64,000 nucleotides of DNA, taken from NCBI RefSeq assembly GCF_002093745.1, contig NZ_MTSB01000001.1, positions 365,863 to 429,862 on the forward strand. Reading direction: 5' to 3'. The translations under genes were made by a program, and so were the position numbers. This document shows positions 25,354 through 33,464 of the stretch, in pieces; the stretch's first letter is position 1; every line of letters begins with the position of its first letter. Source of the DNA: Pseudomonas graminis. GTDB lineage: Bacteria > Pseudomonadota > Gammaproteobacteria > Pseudomonadales > Pseudomonadaceae. Under the pieces are notes generated by a model. It was not told the origin of the DNA. It was given only the letters and a program-made list of their open reading frames with translations, and searched no databases.

Positions 25354-25361
25354 AAAAACAA
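25354..25361 (+). promoter_or_regulatory. Hfq/Crc-type A-rich motif at the yjcH start
   Basis: AAAAACAA lies between the ribosome site (GAGG) and the ATG of yjcH and fits AA-N-AA-N-AA. Crc-regulated mRNAs carry such motifs at the translation start, so yjcH-actP is a likely catabolite-repression target, relieved by the RNA encoded 1.6 kb away. Confidence 0.6.
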
Positions 25362-25672
25362 TGAACGACAGCATTTACCTCTCGATTCAAAACAGCCCCC
25401 GTTTCAAGGAGCTGGTCTCAAAAAGAGAGCGTTTCGCCTGGATTCTCTCGGCGATCATGCTTGGCCTGTATGCGGCCTTTATTCTTTTGATTGCTTACGG
25501 ACCCCATATTCTGGGCGCCAAACTAAGCCCCACGTCGACCATTACCTGGGGAATGCCGATAGGGGTAGGGCTGATCCTTTCCGCGTTCGTGCTCACCGCC
25601 ATCTATGTTCGTCGTGCAAACGGCGAATTCGATGACCTGAACAACGCGATCCTGAAGGAGGCTCAGCAATGA
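25361..25672 (+). CDS. yjcH: DUF485 inner-membrane protein (YjcH)
   Basis: 103 residues with two membrane helices: [22 protein letters not shown] and a second around [20 protein letters not shown]. The N-terminus ([16 protein letters not shown]) and the FDDLNNAIL tail match DUF485. The gene is conserved directly upstream of actP in many proteobacteria, and here its stop overlaps the actP start (ATGA), so the two are translationally coupled. The role is presumed to be assembly or function of the acetate permease. Confidence 0.92.
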   Translation: MNDSIYLSIQNSPRFKELVSKRERFAWILSAIMLGLYAAFILLIAYGPHILGAKLSPTSTITWGMPIGVGLILSAFVLTAIYVRRANGEFDDLNNAILKEAQQ

Positions 25673-27327
25673 TCCGGCGCCTATCAGCAGCACTTGGCCT
25701 TGCCGCATTCGCTCCGACCCTCTGGGCGGCAGACGCTTTGACCGGCGCAGTACAGAAACAACCCCTCAACGTTGCCGCGATTGTCATGTTCGTCGTGTTT
25801 GTCGCTTTCACGCTGTACATCACGTACTGGGCATCGAAAAAGAACAAGACTGCGTCGGACTATTACTCGGCAGGCGGCAAGATCACCGGTTTCCAGAATG
25901 GTCTGGCGATTGCCGGTGACTACATGTCGGCAGCCTCCTTTCTGGGTATTTCCGCGCTGGTGTACACCTCCGGCTATGACGGCCTGATCTACTCCATCGG
26001 CTTCCTGGTGGGCTGGCCGATCATTCTGTTCCTGATTGCCGAGCGCCTGCGTAACCTGGGCAAGTACACGTTCGCCGACGTGGCGTCCTACCGCCTCAAG
26101 CAAAAAGAGATTCGCACCCTGTCTGCCTGCGGTTCGCTGGTGGTGGTGGCGTTCTATCTGATTGCGCAGATGGTCGGTGCCGGCAAGCTCATCCAGTTGC
26201 TGTTCGGTCTGGACTACACCGTCGCGGTGGTGCTGGTCGGTATCCTGATGTGCCTGTATGTGCTGTTCGGCGGCATGCTGGCCACCACCTGGGTGCAGAT
26301 CATCAAGGCCGTGATGCTGCTGTCCGGTGCGTCGTTCATGGCGCTGATGGTCATGAAACACGTCAACTTCGACTTCAACATGCTGTTCTCCGAGGCAATC
26401 AAGGTTCACCCCAAAGGTGAAGCGATCATGAGCCCTGGCGGCCTTGTGAAAGACCCTATCTCGGCGTTCTCGCTGGGCCTGGCGCTGATGTTCGGTACTG
26501 CCGGTCTGCCACACATTCTGATGCGCTTCTTCACCGTGAGCGATGCCAAGGAAGCCCGCAAGTCGGTGCTGTATGCCACTGGCTTCATCGGTTACTTCTA
26601 CATTCTGACCTTCATCATCGGTTTCGGCGCGATCCTGCTGGTCAGCACCAACCCGGCGTTCAAGGATGCGGCGGGTGCCTTGCTGGGCGGTAACAACATG
26701 GCGGCGGTTCACCTCGCCGATGCGGTCGGTGGCAGCCTGTTCCTGGGCTTCATCTCCGCTGTGGCATTCGCCACCATCCTGGCGGTGGTTGCGGGCTTGA
26801 CCCTGGCCGGTGCGTCGGCGGTGTCCCATGACCTGTACGCCAGCGTGATCAAGGCGGGCAAAGCCAACGAGAAAGATGAGATCCGTATCTCGAAGATGAC
26901 CACCATTGCGTTGGCTGTAGTGGCGATTCTTCTGGGTATCGCTTTCGAAAGTCAGAACATCGCGTTCATGGTAGGCCTGGCATTCTCGGTGGCGGCCAGC
27001 TGTAACTTCCCGGTCCTGCTGCTTTCCATGTACTGGAAAAACCTGACCACCCGTGGTGCCATGATTGGCGGCTGGATGGGGCTGATCAGCGCCGTGGTAT
27101 TGATGGTGCTCGGGCCGACCATCTGGGTGCAGATCCTGCACAACCCTAAAGCCATTTTCCCTTACGAATACCCGGCGCTGTTCTCCATCGCCATTGCATT
27201 CGTGGGTATCTGGTTCTTCTCCATCACCGACAAGTCGAAAGCGGCAGAGGGCGAGCGTGCCTTGTTCTACCCGCAATTCGTACGGTCGCAAACGGGGCTG
27301 GGTGCCAGCGGCGCGGTGTCGCATTAA
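25669..27327 (+). CDS. actP: Cation/acetate symporter ActP
   Basis: 552 residues, sodium:solute symporter family with about 13 membrane helices after a cleavable signal sequence ([16 protein letters not shown]). Family marks: [30 protein letters not shown], then [42 protein letters not shown] and [15 protein letters not shown]. It takes up acetate and other short monocarboxylates. It forms an operon with yjcH. Two consecutive terminators follow. Expression is probably under catabolite control through the A-rich motif at the yjcH start. Confidence 0.95.
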   Translation: MIRRLSAALGLAAFAPTLWAADALTGAVQKQPLNVAAIVMFVVFVAFTLYITYWASKKNKTASDYYSAGGKITGFQNGLAIAGDYMSAASFLGISALVYTSGYDGLIYSIGFLVGWPIILFLIAERLRNLGKYTFADVASYRLKQKEIRTLSACGSLVVVAFYLIAQMVGAGKLIQLLFGLDYTVAVVLVGILMCLYVLFGGMLATTWVQIIKAVMLLSGASFMALMVMKHVNFDFNMLFSEAIKVHPKGEAIMSPGGLVKDPISAFSLGLALMFGTAGLPHILMRFFTVSDAKEARKSVLYATGFIGYFYILTFIIGFGAILLVSTNPAFKDAAGALLGGNNMAAVHLADAVGGSLFLGFISAVAFATILAVVAGLTLAGASAVSHDLYASVIKAGKANEKDEIRISKMTTIALAVVAILLGIAFESQNIAFMVGLAFSVAASCNFPVLLLSMYWKNLTTRGAMIGGWMGLISAVVLMVLGPTIWVQILHNPKAIFPYEYPALFSIAIAFVGIWFFSITDKSKAAEGERALFYPQFVRSQTGLGASGAVSH

Positions 27328-27345
27328 CTCAACGGTGTAGTGAAG

Positions 27346-27370
27346 AAAGCAGCCTTATGGCTGCTTTTTT
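27346..27370 (+). terminator. Terminator of the yjcH-actP operon
   Basis: AAAGCAGCC-TTAT-GGCTGCTTT followed by TTT, 18 bp after the actP stop codon. Confidence 0.9.
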
Positions 27371-27380
27371 CATGGGCCAT

Positions 27381-27415
27381 AAAAAACCCCGCGTAGCCAC
27401 GCGGGGTTTCTTTTT
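27381..27415. terminator. Bidirectional terminator between actP and the DUF3309 gene
   Basis: Stem AAACCCCGCG / CGCGGGGTTT with a six-base loop, flanked by A6 on the left and T5 on the right. It can stop transcripts from both sides. Confidence 0.9.
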
Positions 27416-27438
27416 ACTGCCGGTGGCAGGCGCTGCCG

Positions 27439-27597
27439 TTATATCTTGCCGAGCAACACCAGAATCAGCAGGATCACCAGGATCGTACCGATGATGCCCG
27501 ACGGACCGTAGCCCCAGCTGCGGGAGTGCGGGAATACTGGCAGACCGCCGACCAGCAGCAGAATCAGAACGATGATAAGAATAGTGCCGATGCCCAT
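27439..27597 (-). CDS. DUF3309 small membrane protein
   Basis: 52 residues, read directly from the minus strand: two hydrophobic helices (MGIGTILIIVLILLLVGG and GIIGTILVILLILVLLG) joined by LPVFPHSRSWGYGPS. This is the complete DUF3309 family pattern, with the conserved P-x-x-x-HSR-x-WGYGPSG loop. Function unknown; such genes are often stress-induced. An AAGGA site lies 8 bases before the ATG. A shared bidirectional terminator separates it from actP. Confidence 0.88.
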   Translation of the reverse strand: MGIGTILIIVLILLLVGGLPVFPHSRSWGYGPSGIIGTILVILLILVLLGKI

Positions 27598-27915
27598 GGG
27601 TGAGTTCCTTCTTTAAAGTCCAGGTAAATAATGAATGCCATTCAGCTCTTCAAACCGTGCGGTAAGAAATTGATCAGCTTGACGTATCCGACTGCGCTCT
27701 TTCGGGAAAGGTTCGGGGTATTTTTAATAAAACCTTACACATTTTAAAAATCATCCAAATCATAGGCTTAGCTTGATTTTGTCCGACAATAAATCCGTGG
27801 GATTTGCCGTTTATCGGACTAAACGGTCTTAAAAAACGTTGAACTAAAAAATCGATAAAGTATCCGGGTTGGTCGTGGGGCCGGTGAAGCAAGTGTTCCC
27901 CTGGAGGTGGTGCTG
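27598..27915. other. AT-rich intergenic stretch
   Basis: No gene is supported. It holds the divergent promoters of the DUF3309 gene (minus) and the DUF2784 gene (plus), with several AT-rich blocks (for example TTTTTAATAAAACC near 27721). No clear operator is seen. Confidence 0.4.
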
Positions 27916-28293
27916 ATGGTGTATCGAATAGCCGCCGATGCGGTGGTTGTATTCCACTTGGTGTTCATTCTGTTCGTGTTGTTCGGTGGTCTGCTGGTGC
28001 TGAGAAGGCCCTGGCTGGCGTTGCTGCATGTCCCGGCCATTGCGTGGGGGGCAGCGGTCGAGTTTCTGCACTTGTATTGCCCGCTGACGCCCTTGGAGAA
28101 CGCTCTGCGCGCCAGCGCCGGCGAGCAAGGTTACGACGGCGGTTTTGTAGAGCACTACCTGATTCCGCTGATCTATCCCGCTGGGCTCACGCCGGGCATA
28201 CAGCTTTGGCTGGGCAGCATTGTCCTGCTGGTCAACGTGTTCGTGTATGGCGTTTTGCTTGTGCGAAGCGCAGCCCGGATCAGGCGAACGTAA
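27916..28293 (+). CDS. DUF2784 inner-membrane protein
   Basis: 125 residues, about four membrane helices. The family pattern is evident: DAVVVFHLVFILFVLFGGLLVLRRPW, AAVEFLHLYCPLTPLENALR and FVEHYLIPLIYP. A GGAGG site eight bases before ATG 27916 sets the start. Function unknown. The SDR gene follows after ~100 bp. Confidence 0.88.
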   Translation: MVYRIAADAVVVFHLVFILFVLFGGLLVLRRPWLALLHVPAIAWGAAVEFLHLYCPLTPLENALRASAGEQGYDGGFVEHYLIPLIYPAGLTPGIQLWLGSIVLLVNVFVYGVLLVRSAARIRRT

Positions 28294-28397
28294 AGCCGCA
28301 GGTTTGCTCCAGTCATTCAGCGCCTTGATGGTGGGGTTGCCGGGCCTCGGCTGTGTTTACACTCAGGCGACTCCTGCACATCACAAGGCATTCGGCT

Positions 28398-29213
28398 ATG
28401 CATAACCGCATCATGATTACTGGCGCCGGCTCAGGTCTGGGCCGTGAAATTGCACTGCGCTGGGCGCGCGAAGGGTGGCGACTGGCGTTGTCCGACGTCA
28501 ATGACGCAGGTTTGCAGGAGACCCTCAGGCTGGTGCGCGAGGCGGGCGGTGACGGCTTCGTCCAACGCTGCGATGTTCGTGATTACAGCCAGCTCACCGC
28601 GTTTGCACAGGCGTGCGAGGAACGCTTCGGCGGCATCGACGTCATCGTCAATAACGCAGGTGTGGCGTCGGGCGGCTTTTTCAACGAGCTGTCACTGGAG
28701 GACTGGGACTGGCAGATCGCGATCAACCTCATGGGTGTGGTCAAAGGCTGCAAGGCGTTTCTGCCGATGCTGCAGGCGAGCAAGGGCAAGATCATCAACA
28801 TCGCTTCGATGGCTGCACTGATGCAGGCACCTGCCATGAGCAACTACAACGTTGCCAAGGCAGGCGTCGTGGCGCTTTCCGAAAGCCTGCTGGTGGAACT
28901 GCACGATCAGGAGGTGAGCGTGCATGTCGTCTGCCCATCGTTCTTTCAGACCAACCTGCTGGATTCCTTCCGGGGACCGACCCCCGCGATGAAAGCGCAG
29001 ATTGGCAGGTTACTGGAGAAATCGCCGATTACTGCGGCCGACATTGCCGACTGCATCTTCAACGAAGTTGCCAAAGGCGAATTCATGATCCTGCCCCACG
29101 ACGAAGGCCGTATGGCCTGGGACATGAAGCGCAGGCAGCCTCAGGCAATGTACGACGAAATGACCCTCATGTGCGCAAAAATGCGCGCCAAGGCCCAGAA
29201 AGGGCATGCCTGA
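28398..29213 (+). CDS. Short-chain dehydrogenase/reductase (SDR)
   Basis: 271 residues, classical SDR. Cofactor loop TGAGSGLGREIA near the N-terminus (acidic D after strand 2 in LALSDVND suggests NAD(H) preference), structural NNAG motif, catalytic Ser in NIASMAALMQ and YNVAK motif with Tyr and Lys. The C-terminal ~70 residues form an extra helical part. It probably oxidises or reduces an alcohol/ketone; substrate unknown. The start ATG has only a weak AAGG upstream. Confidence 0.85.
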   Translation: MHNRIMITGAGSGLGREIALRWAREGWRLALSDVNDAGLQETLRLVREAGGDGFVQRCDVRDYSQLTAFAQACEERFGGIDVIVNNAGVASGGFFNELSLEDWDWQIAINLMGVVKGCKAFLPMLQASKGKIINIASMAALMQAPAMSNYNVAKAGVVALSESLLVELHDQEVSVHVVCPSFFQTNLLDSFRGPTPAMKAQIGRLLEKSPITAADIADCIFNEVAKGEFMILPHDEGRMAWDMKRRQPQAMYDEMTLMCAKMRAKAQKGHA

Positions 29214-29394
29214 CGCGGGGCGCCAGCACCGAATGCGGAGCGTGGGCACGATTGCAATGGCCTCTTCGTGAGCAGGCTCACTCTCACAAGTGGGTAGTGG
29301 TCTTGGTTGAGATGCCCGAAGCCATCTCGGTCATGACCGCCCGGTTTTCTGATAGGGTTGCGGGCATCTTGCAGCCCTGTCCTGAGAACCCTTC

Positions 29395-29727
29395 ATGCTC
29401 AATTACCTGTGGTTCTTCCTCGCCGCCTTGTTCGAGATATTCGGCTGCTACGCCTTCTGGCTGTGGTTGCGTCAGGGTAAAAGTGCCTTGTGGGTCATTC
29501 CGGCGCTGATCAGCCTGACCGTGTTTGCGTTGCTGCTGACACGCGTGGAAGCAGCGTATGCCGGGCGTGCCTATGCGGCGTATGGCGGGATTTACATCGT
29601 GGCGTCGATTGCCTGGCTGGGGCTGGTCGAGCGGATCAGGCCTCTGGGCACCGATTGGCTGGGGCTGGCGTTCTGTGTCATCGGCGCGACCATTATTCTG
29701 CTGGGGCCGCGATGGTCGGCGTCCTGA
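29395..29727 (+). CDS. YnfA family (UPF0060) membrane protein
   Basis: 110 residues with four membrane helices, full family length. Conserved features: [18 protein letters not shown] with the Glu in helix 1, then [19 protein letters not shown] and [20 protein letters not shown]. It resembles small multidrug resistance proteins, and some relatives have been linked to drug efflux, but a physiological role is not settled. It stands alone between the SDR and CsrA genes. Confidence 0.92.
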   Translation: MLNYLWFFLAALFEIFGCYAFWLWLRQGKSALWVIPALISLTVFALLLTRVEAAYAGRAYAAYGGIYIVASIAWLGLVERIRPLGTDWLGLAFCVIGATIILLGPRWSAS

Positions 29728-29898
29728 GGAAGAGCGCGCTACCTAAGGACTTTTCCTACAGATTTGGCTTGAAAGTAAGACATATCCTTCAGTCAATTCC
29801 GACGACCTTGCAGGACGTTACTGATTTGCCATCATCACATTGAAGCCACTGCGTGCGGCATGCACCCTGACTCTTTTGCGCACCAAGAGGGCAGGACG

Positions 29899-30093
29899 AT
29901 GCTGGTACTGACACGGGAAATTGGCGAGACATTTTCGATCGGTGATGACATCACCGTGCAGATTCTGGGGGTGAACGGCAATCAGGTCAGGCTCGGGATC
30001 AATGCGCCCAAGCACATCAAGGTCCACCGCGCCGAGGTGTACAAGCGAATCGCCCACAAGCTTTCGCAACAAACCTCCGCACCTCCCCAATAA
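29899..30093 (+). CDS. CsrA/RsmA-family RNA-binding regulator (paralogue)
   Basis: 64 residues. Complete CsrA fold: [50 protein letters not shown]. The two RNA-contact regions (N-terminal LTRE and the VHRAEV arginine) are intact. It binds GGA motifs at ribosome sites. The tail QQTSAPPQ differs from the canonical protein, and it lacks the usual alaS/lysC neighbours, so it is an accessory member of the several CsrA copies known in P. syringae. The start was set at the ATG of MLVLT; upstream in-frame residues are not CsrA-like. Confidence 0.92.
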   Translation: MLVLTREIGETFSIGDDITVQILGVNGNQVRLGINAPKHIKVHRAEVYKRIAHKLSQQTSAPPQ

Positions 30094-30112
30094 CGCCATC
30101 GGGCAGCAAGCC

Positions 30113-30340
30113 TTACTCGAAGAACTCCTTGGGTACATCGTGCTTGAGCATCAACTGACACTGCTGGCTCTCAAGGTCGAAAAAGATCACCGCCTGGCCT
30201 TTGGTCAGCGCATGCCGAACACGCAGGACACGGGTTTGCAGCGGTGTTTCGTCGCCATTGTCAGTGCCCTCGCGGGTGACAAAATCCTCGATCAGGCGGG
30301 TGAGGGTGTCAGGTTCCAGTTGATCGTAGGGGATAAGCAT
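30113..30340 (-). CDS. YheU family (UPF0270) protein
   Basis: 75 residues. MLIPYDQLEPDTLTRLIEDFVTREGTD and GQAVIFFDLESQQCQLML are the family blocks. Small soluble protein of unknown function, common in gamma-proteobacteria. The start at 30340 is the family's usual first Met. It is convergent with csrA, 19 bp apart. Confidence 0.88.
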   Translation of the reverse strand: MLIPYDQLEPDTLTRLIEDFVTREGTDNGDETPLQTRVLRVRHALTKGQAVIFFDLESQQCQLMLKHDVPKEFFE

Positions 30341-30376
30341 GAGGGATCTCTTGTCGATGAGCGGCGATGATAGAAC

Positions 30377-30395
30377 TGCGGTGCCACGCACCGCA
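30377..30395. terminator. Possible terminator of the osmoprotectant operon
   Basis: Perfect hairpin TGCGGTGC-CAC-GCACCGCA between the M42 peptidase stop and the YheU start. There is no T tract on either side, so termination is only a possibility. Confidence 0.4.
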
Positions 30396-30434
30396 ATTCA
30401 ATTCACCTGGGGGCTGCGGTAACAGACCCTGGCC

Positions 30435-31631
30435 TCAACTCTCTTCGCGATTCTGACCGATCAGGCTGTCGACCGGCGGCACGCGGGTATCGGACTCCAT
30501 CTGCGCGTCGTGTTCGAGCTGATGGCTAAACCGCTCCAGTGATGTCTGCGCCGGTTTGGCGTCGCTGGCAAACACCGGCGGGCTAAGGATGTACGCCCCC
30601 AGCAGTTTGCTGAGCGCTGCCAGGCTGTCAATGTGCGTGCGCTCATAGCCATGAGTTGCGTCGCAGCCGAATGCCAGCAGGGCGGTGCGAATGTCGTGCC
30701 CCGAGGTCACTGCCGAATGCGCATCGCTGTAGTAGTAGCGGAACAGGTCGCGACGCACCGGCAATTCGTTTTCCACACCCAGGCGCAGCAGATGGCGAGA
30801 CAGGTGATAGTCGTAAGGACCACCGGAATCCTGCATCGCCACGCTGACCGCATGCTCGCTCGAGTGCTGGCCGGGTGCGACGGGGGCGATGTCGATGCCG
30901 ACGAATTCGCTCACGTCCCAAGGCAGGACACCCGCCGCCCCCGTGCCGGTTTCTTCGGTGATGGTGAACAGCGGATGGCAGTCGATCAACGGCTCGGCAC
31001 CGCTTTCGACAATCGACTTGAGCGCCGCCAGCAGCGCCGCAACGCCGGCTTTGTCATCCAGGTGGCGAGCACTGATGTGGCCGCTTTCAGTGAACTCCGG
31101 CAGTGGATCGAATGCCACGAAGTCACCGATACCGATGCCCAATGATTCGCAGTCGGCGCGCGTGGTGCAATACGCGTCCAGGCGCAATTCGACGTGATCC
31201 CAACTGATCGGCATTTCATCGACAGCGGTGTTGAACGCATGACCGGAAGCCATCAACGGCAGAACGCTGCCGCGAATCACGCCCGTGTCCGTGAACACGC
31301 TGACGCGGCTGCCCTCGGCAAACCGGCTGGACCAGCACCCGACTGCGGCAAGCGCCAGTCGGCCGTTGTCTTTGACTTCACGAACGCTGGCACCAATGGT
31401 GTCGAGGTGCGCTGAAACAGCGCGGTCCGGGCTGTTCTGTTTGCCCTTCAGCGTGGCGCGAATCGTGCCGCGACGGGTCAGCTCGAACGGGATACCCAGT
31501 TCTTCGAGGCGCTCGGCCACGTAACGTACGATGGTGTCGGTAAAGCCCGTGGGGCTTGGGATCGCGAGCATTTCCAACAGAACTTTCTGCAGGTATTTCA
31601 GATCCGGATCGGGAATGGTTGCAGGGGTCAT
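30435..31631 (-). CDS. M42-type peptidase of the NAGGN osmoprotectant operon
   Basis: 398 residues, co-catalytic metallopeptidase fold. Metal-site motifs visible: AVSAHLDTIG (first His/Asp), ARHLDDKAGVAALL (bridging Asp), TITEETGTGAAG (catalytic Glu pair), GIDIAP, and the late THGYERTH His. It is the third gene of the asnO-ngg-peptidase operon found across pseudomonads. In the family it is thought to trim or turn over the dipeptide, but its exact reaction is not established. AAGGAGCATTC precedes the ATG, an excellent ribosome site. Confidence 0.88.
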   Translation of the reverse strand: MTPATIPDPDLKYLQKVLLEMLAIPSPTGFTDTIVRYVAERLEELGIPFELTRRGTIRATLKGKQNSPDRAVSAHLDTIGASVREVKDNGRLALAAVGCWSSRFAEGSRVSVFTDTGVIRGSVLPLMASGHAFNTAVDEMPISWDHVELRLDAYCTTRADCESLGIGIGDFVAFDPLPEFTESGHISARHLDDKAGVAALLAALKSIVESGAEPLIDCHPLFTITEETGTGAAGVLPWDVSEFVGIDIAPVAPGQHSSEHAVSVAMQDSGGPYDYHLSRHLLRLGVENELPVRRDLFRYYYSDAHSAVTSGHDIRTALLAFGCDATHGYERTHIDSLAALSKLLGAYILSPPVFASDAKPAQTSLERFSHQLEHDAQMESDTRVPPVDSLIGQNREES

Positions 31632-31661
31632 GAATGCTCCTTATGGAGCAGTTGCAAGCCG

Positions 31662-31696
31662 CAGGCTGCCTGGGTCGAAACCCTGTTGGCAGCCTG
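31662..31696. other. Intercistronic hairpin between ngg and the M42 peptidase gene
   Basis: CAGGCTGCC (31662-31670) pairs with GGCAGCCTG (31688-31696); inside it GGGT and ACCC can also pair. No T tract. It may tune expression or mRNA stability within the operon rather than end it. Confidence 0.5.
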
Positions 31697-31712
31697 TTAC
31701 TCGCAGCTGCGA

Positions 31713-33461
31713 TCAGATATGCACAGGCAAACTGTGCGGAAACAGCAGATCGACGAAGCGTTCGGCAGTGGGTTGCGGTTCGTGATTGGCCAGCCCGACG
31801 CGCTCATTGGCTTCAATGAACACGTACTCGGGCTGATCGGCGGCAGGCACCATCAGGTCCAGGCCGACCACCGGAATATCCAGTGCTCGCGCAGCGCGCA
31901 CCGCCGCATCACTGAGCACCGGGTGCAGAATCGCGGTGACGTCTTCCAGGCAGCCACCGGTGTGCAGATTGGCAGCGCGGCGCACGGCCAGACGCTGATC
32001 CATCGGCAGCACATCGGCGTAGTCATAGCCGGCTTCACGCACTGTGCGCTCGGTTTCCTGGTCCATCGGGATACGGCTTTCGCCATCGGTGGCTGCCGCA
32101 CGACGACGACTCTGGGCCTCGATCAATTGCTTGATGGTGTGACGGCCATCGCCAATGATTTCTGCCGGGCGACGTATCGCTGCGGCCACCACTTGAAAGC
32201 CGATCACCACGATGCGCAGGTCCAGACCTTCGTGGAAGCTTTCCAGAATCACACGGCTGTCGAACTGACGCGCCTGTTCGATGGCGCTCTGCACATCGTC
32301 CGGCGTGCGCAGATCAACCGCAACGCCCTGGCCTTGCTCACCGTCCAGCGGCTTGACCACGACCTGTTTGTGCTCTTCCAGAAACGCGCGATTGTCAGCC
32401 TCGTCACCTGCGCGTTGTTGCGCCGGCAAACGCAGCCCGGCTGCTTTCAACGCACGATGCGTCAGGCTCTTGTCCTGGCACAACGTCATGCTGACCGCGC
32501 TGGTCAGGTCGCTCAACGATTCCCGGCAACGAATGCGGCGGCCGCCGTAGCTGAGCGTGAACAGACCGGCGTCGGCATCGTCCACTTGCACATCGATACC
32601 GCGACGATGAGCCTCTTCGACAATGATCCGCGCGTAAGGGTTAAAGTCCGCCTGCGGGCCTGGCCCGAGGAACAGCGATTCGTTGATGCCGTTCTTGCGC
32701 TTGATGGCGAAGGTCGGCAGGTTGCGAAAGCTCAGCTTGGCGTACAGCGCCTTCGCCTGTTCGTTGTCGTGCAGCACCGACAGGTCAAGGTAGCTCAGGC
32801 CGCGACTCATGAAATGCTCGATCAGGTGCCGAACCAGCACTTCACCCACGCCTGGGCGTGTGCATTGCGGGTCAACCGCCAGGCACCATAGGCTGCTGCC
32901 TTTTTCCGGGTCGTTGAACGCCTTTTGATGGTTCAGGCCCATGACGCTGCCGATGATCGTGTTGCTGCCTTCGTCCTCGGCCACCCAGTACACCGGGCCG
33001 CCTTGGTGACGCGGCGTGAGCAGGGCAGGGTCGATGGGCAGCATGCCTCGCGCCAGGTACAGGTTGTTGATGGCCTGCCAGTCGGCTTCGTTTTGCGCCC
33101 GACGAATGCGATAACCCCGAAACACACGCTGTGCCGGGCGATAGTCACTGAACCACAGGCGCAGCGTGTCTGACGGGTCGAGAAACAGCTGCTGCGGCGC
33201 TTGCGCCAGCACCTGCTGTGGCGCTGCCACGTACAGGGCAATGTCGCGCTCGCCGGCTTTTTCGTTCAGCAAGTCCTGCGCCAGCGCTGCCGGATCAGGA
33301 TACGTGTGACCGATCAGCAGGCGCCCCCAGCCACAATGCAGTGCCAGAGGCTCCGCATCGATCTGGCTGCCATCTTCGGCGAGACGCGCTTGCAGACGTT
33401 CGTACGAGGGCGACTGTCCGCGCAACAGGCGTTGGCTATAAGTCGTCGCGTTCTGTTTCAT
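31713..33461 (-). CDS. ngg: N-acetylglutaminylglutamine synthetase
   Basis: 582 residues. The N-terminal half holds a GNAT acetyltransferase domain (about 100-290, with LWCLAVDPQCTRPGVGEVLV as the acetyl-CoA loop). The C-terminal half is an ATP-grasp ligase related to cyanophycin synthetase (DKSLTHRALKAAGLRLPAQ, VVVKPLDGEQGQGVAVDL, FIEANERVGLANH). It makes N-acetyl-Gln-Gln from glutamine, the precursor of NAGGN, a dipeptide osmolyte of salt-stressed pseudomonads. It starts 3 bp after the asnO stop, so the two are translationally coupled. Confidence 0.93.
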   Translation of the reverse strand: MKQNATTYSQRLLRGQSPSYERLQARLAEDGSQIDAEPLALHCGWGRLLIGHTYPDPAALAQDLLNEKAGERDIALYVAAPQQVLAQAPQQLFLDPSDTLRLWFSDYRPAQRVFRGYRIRRAQNEADWQAINNLYLARGMLPIDPALLTPRHQGGPVYWVAEDEGSNTIIGSVMGLNHQKAFNDPEKGSSLWCLAVDPQCTRPGVGEVLVRHLIEHFMSRGLSYLDLSVLHDNEQAKALYAKLSFRNLPTFAIKRKNGINESLFLGPGPQADFNPYARIIVEEAHRRGIDVQVDDADAGLFTLSYGGRRIRCRESLSDLTSAVSMTLCQDKSLTHRALKAAGLRLPAQQRAGDEADNRAFLEEHKQVVVKPLDGEQGQGVAVDLRTPDDVQSAIEQARQFDSRVILESFHEGLDLRIVVIGFQVVAAAIRRPAEIIGDGRHTIKQLIEAQSRRRAAATDGESRIPMDQETERTVREAGYDYADVLPMDQRLAVRRAANLHTGGCLEDVTAILHPVLSDAAVRAARALDIPVVGLDLMVPAADQPEYVFIEANERVGLANHEPQPTAERFVDLLFPHSLPVHI

Positions 33462-33464
33462 CAA

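Noticed and set aside
25684..27324. 546-codon minus-strand frame opposite actP
   Set aside because: His/Gln/Arg-rich translation with no domain, exactly mirroring the actP gene; a GC-bias artefact.
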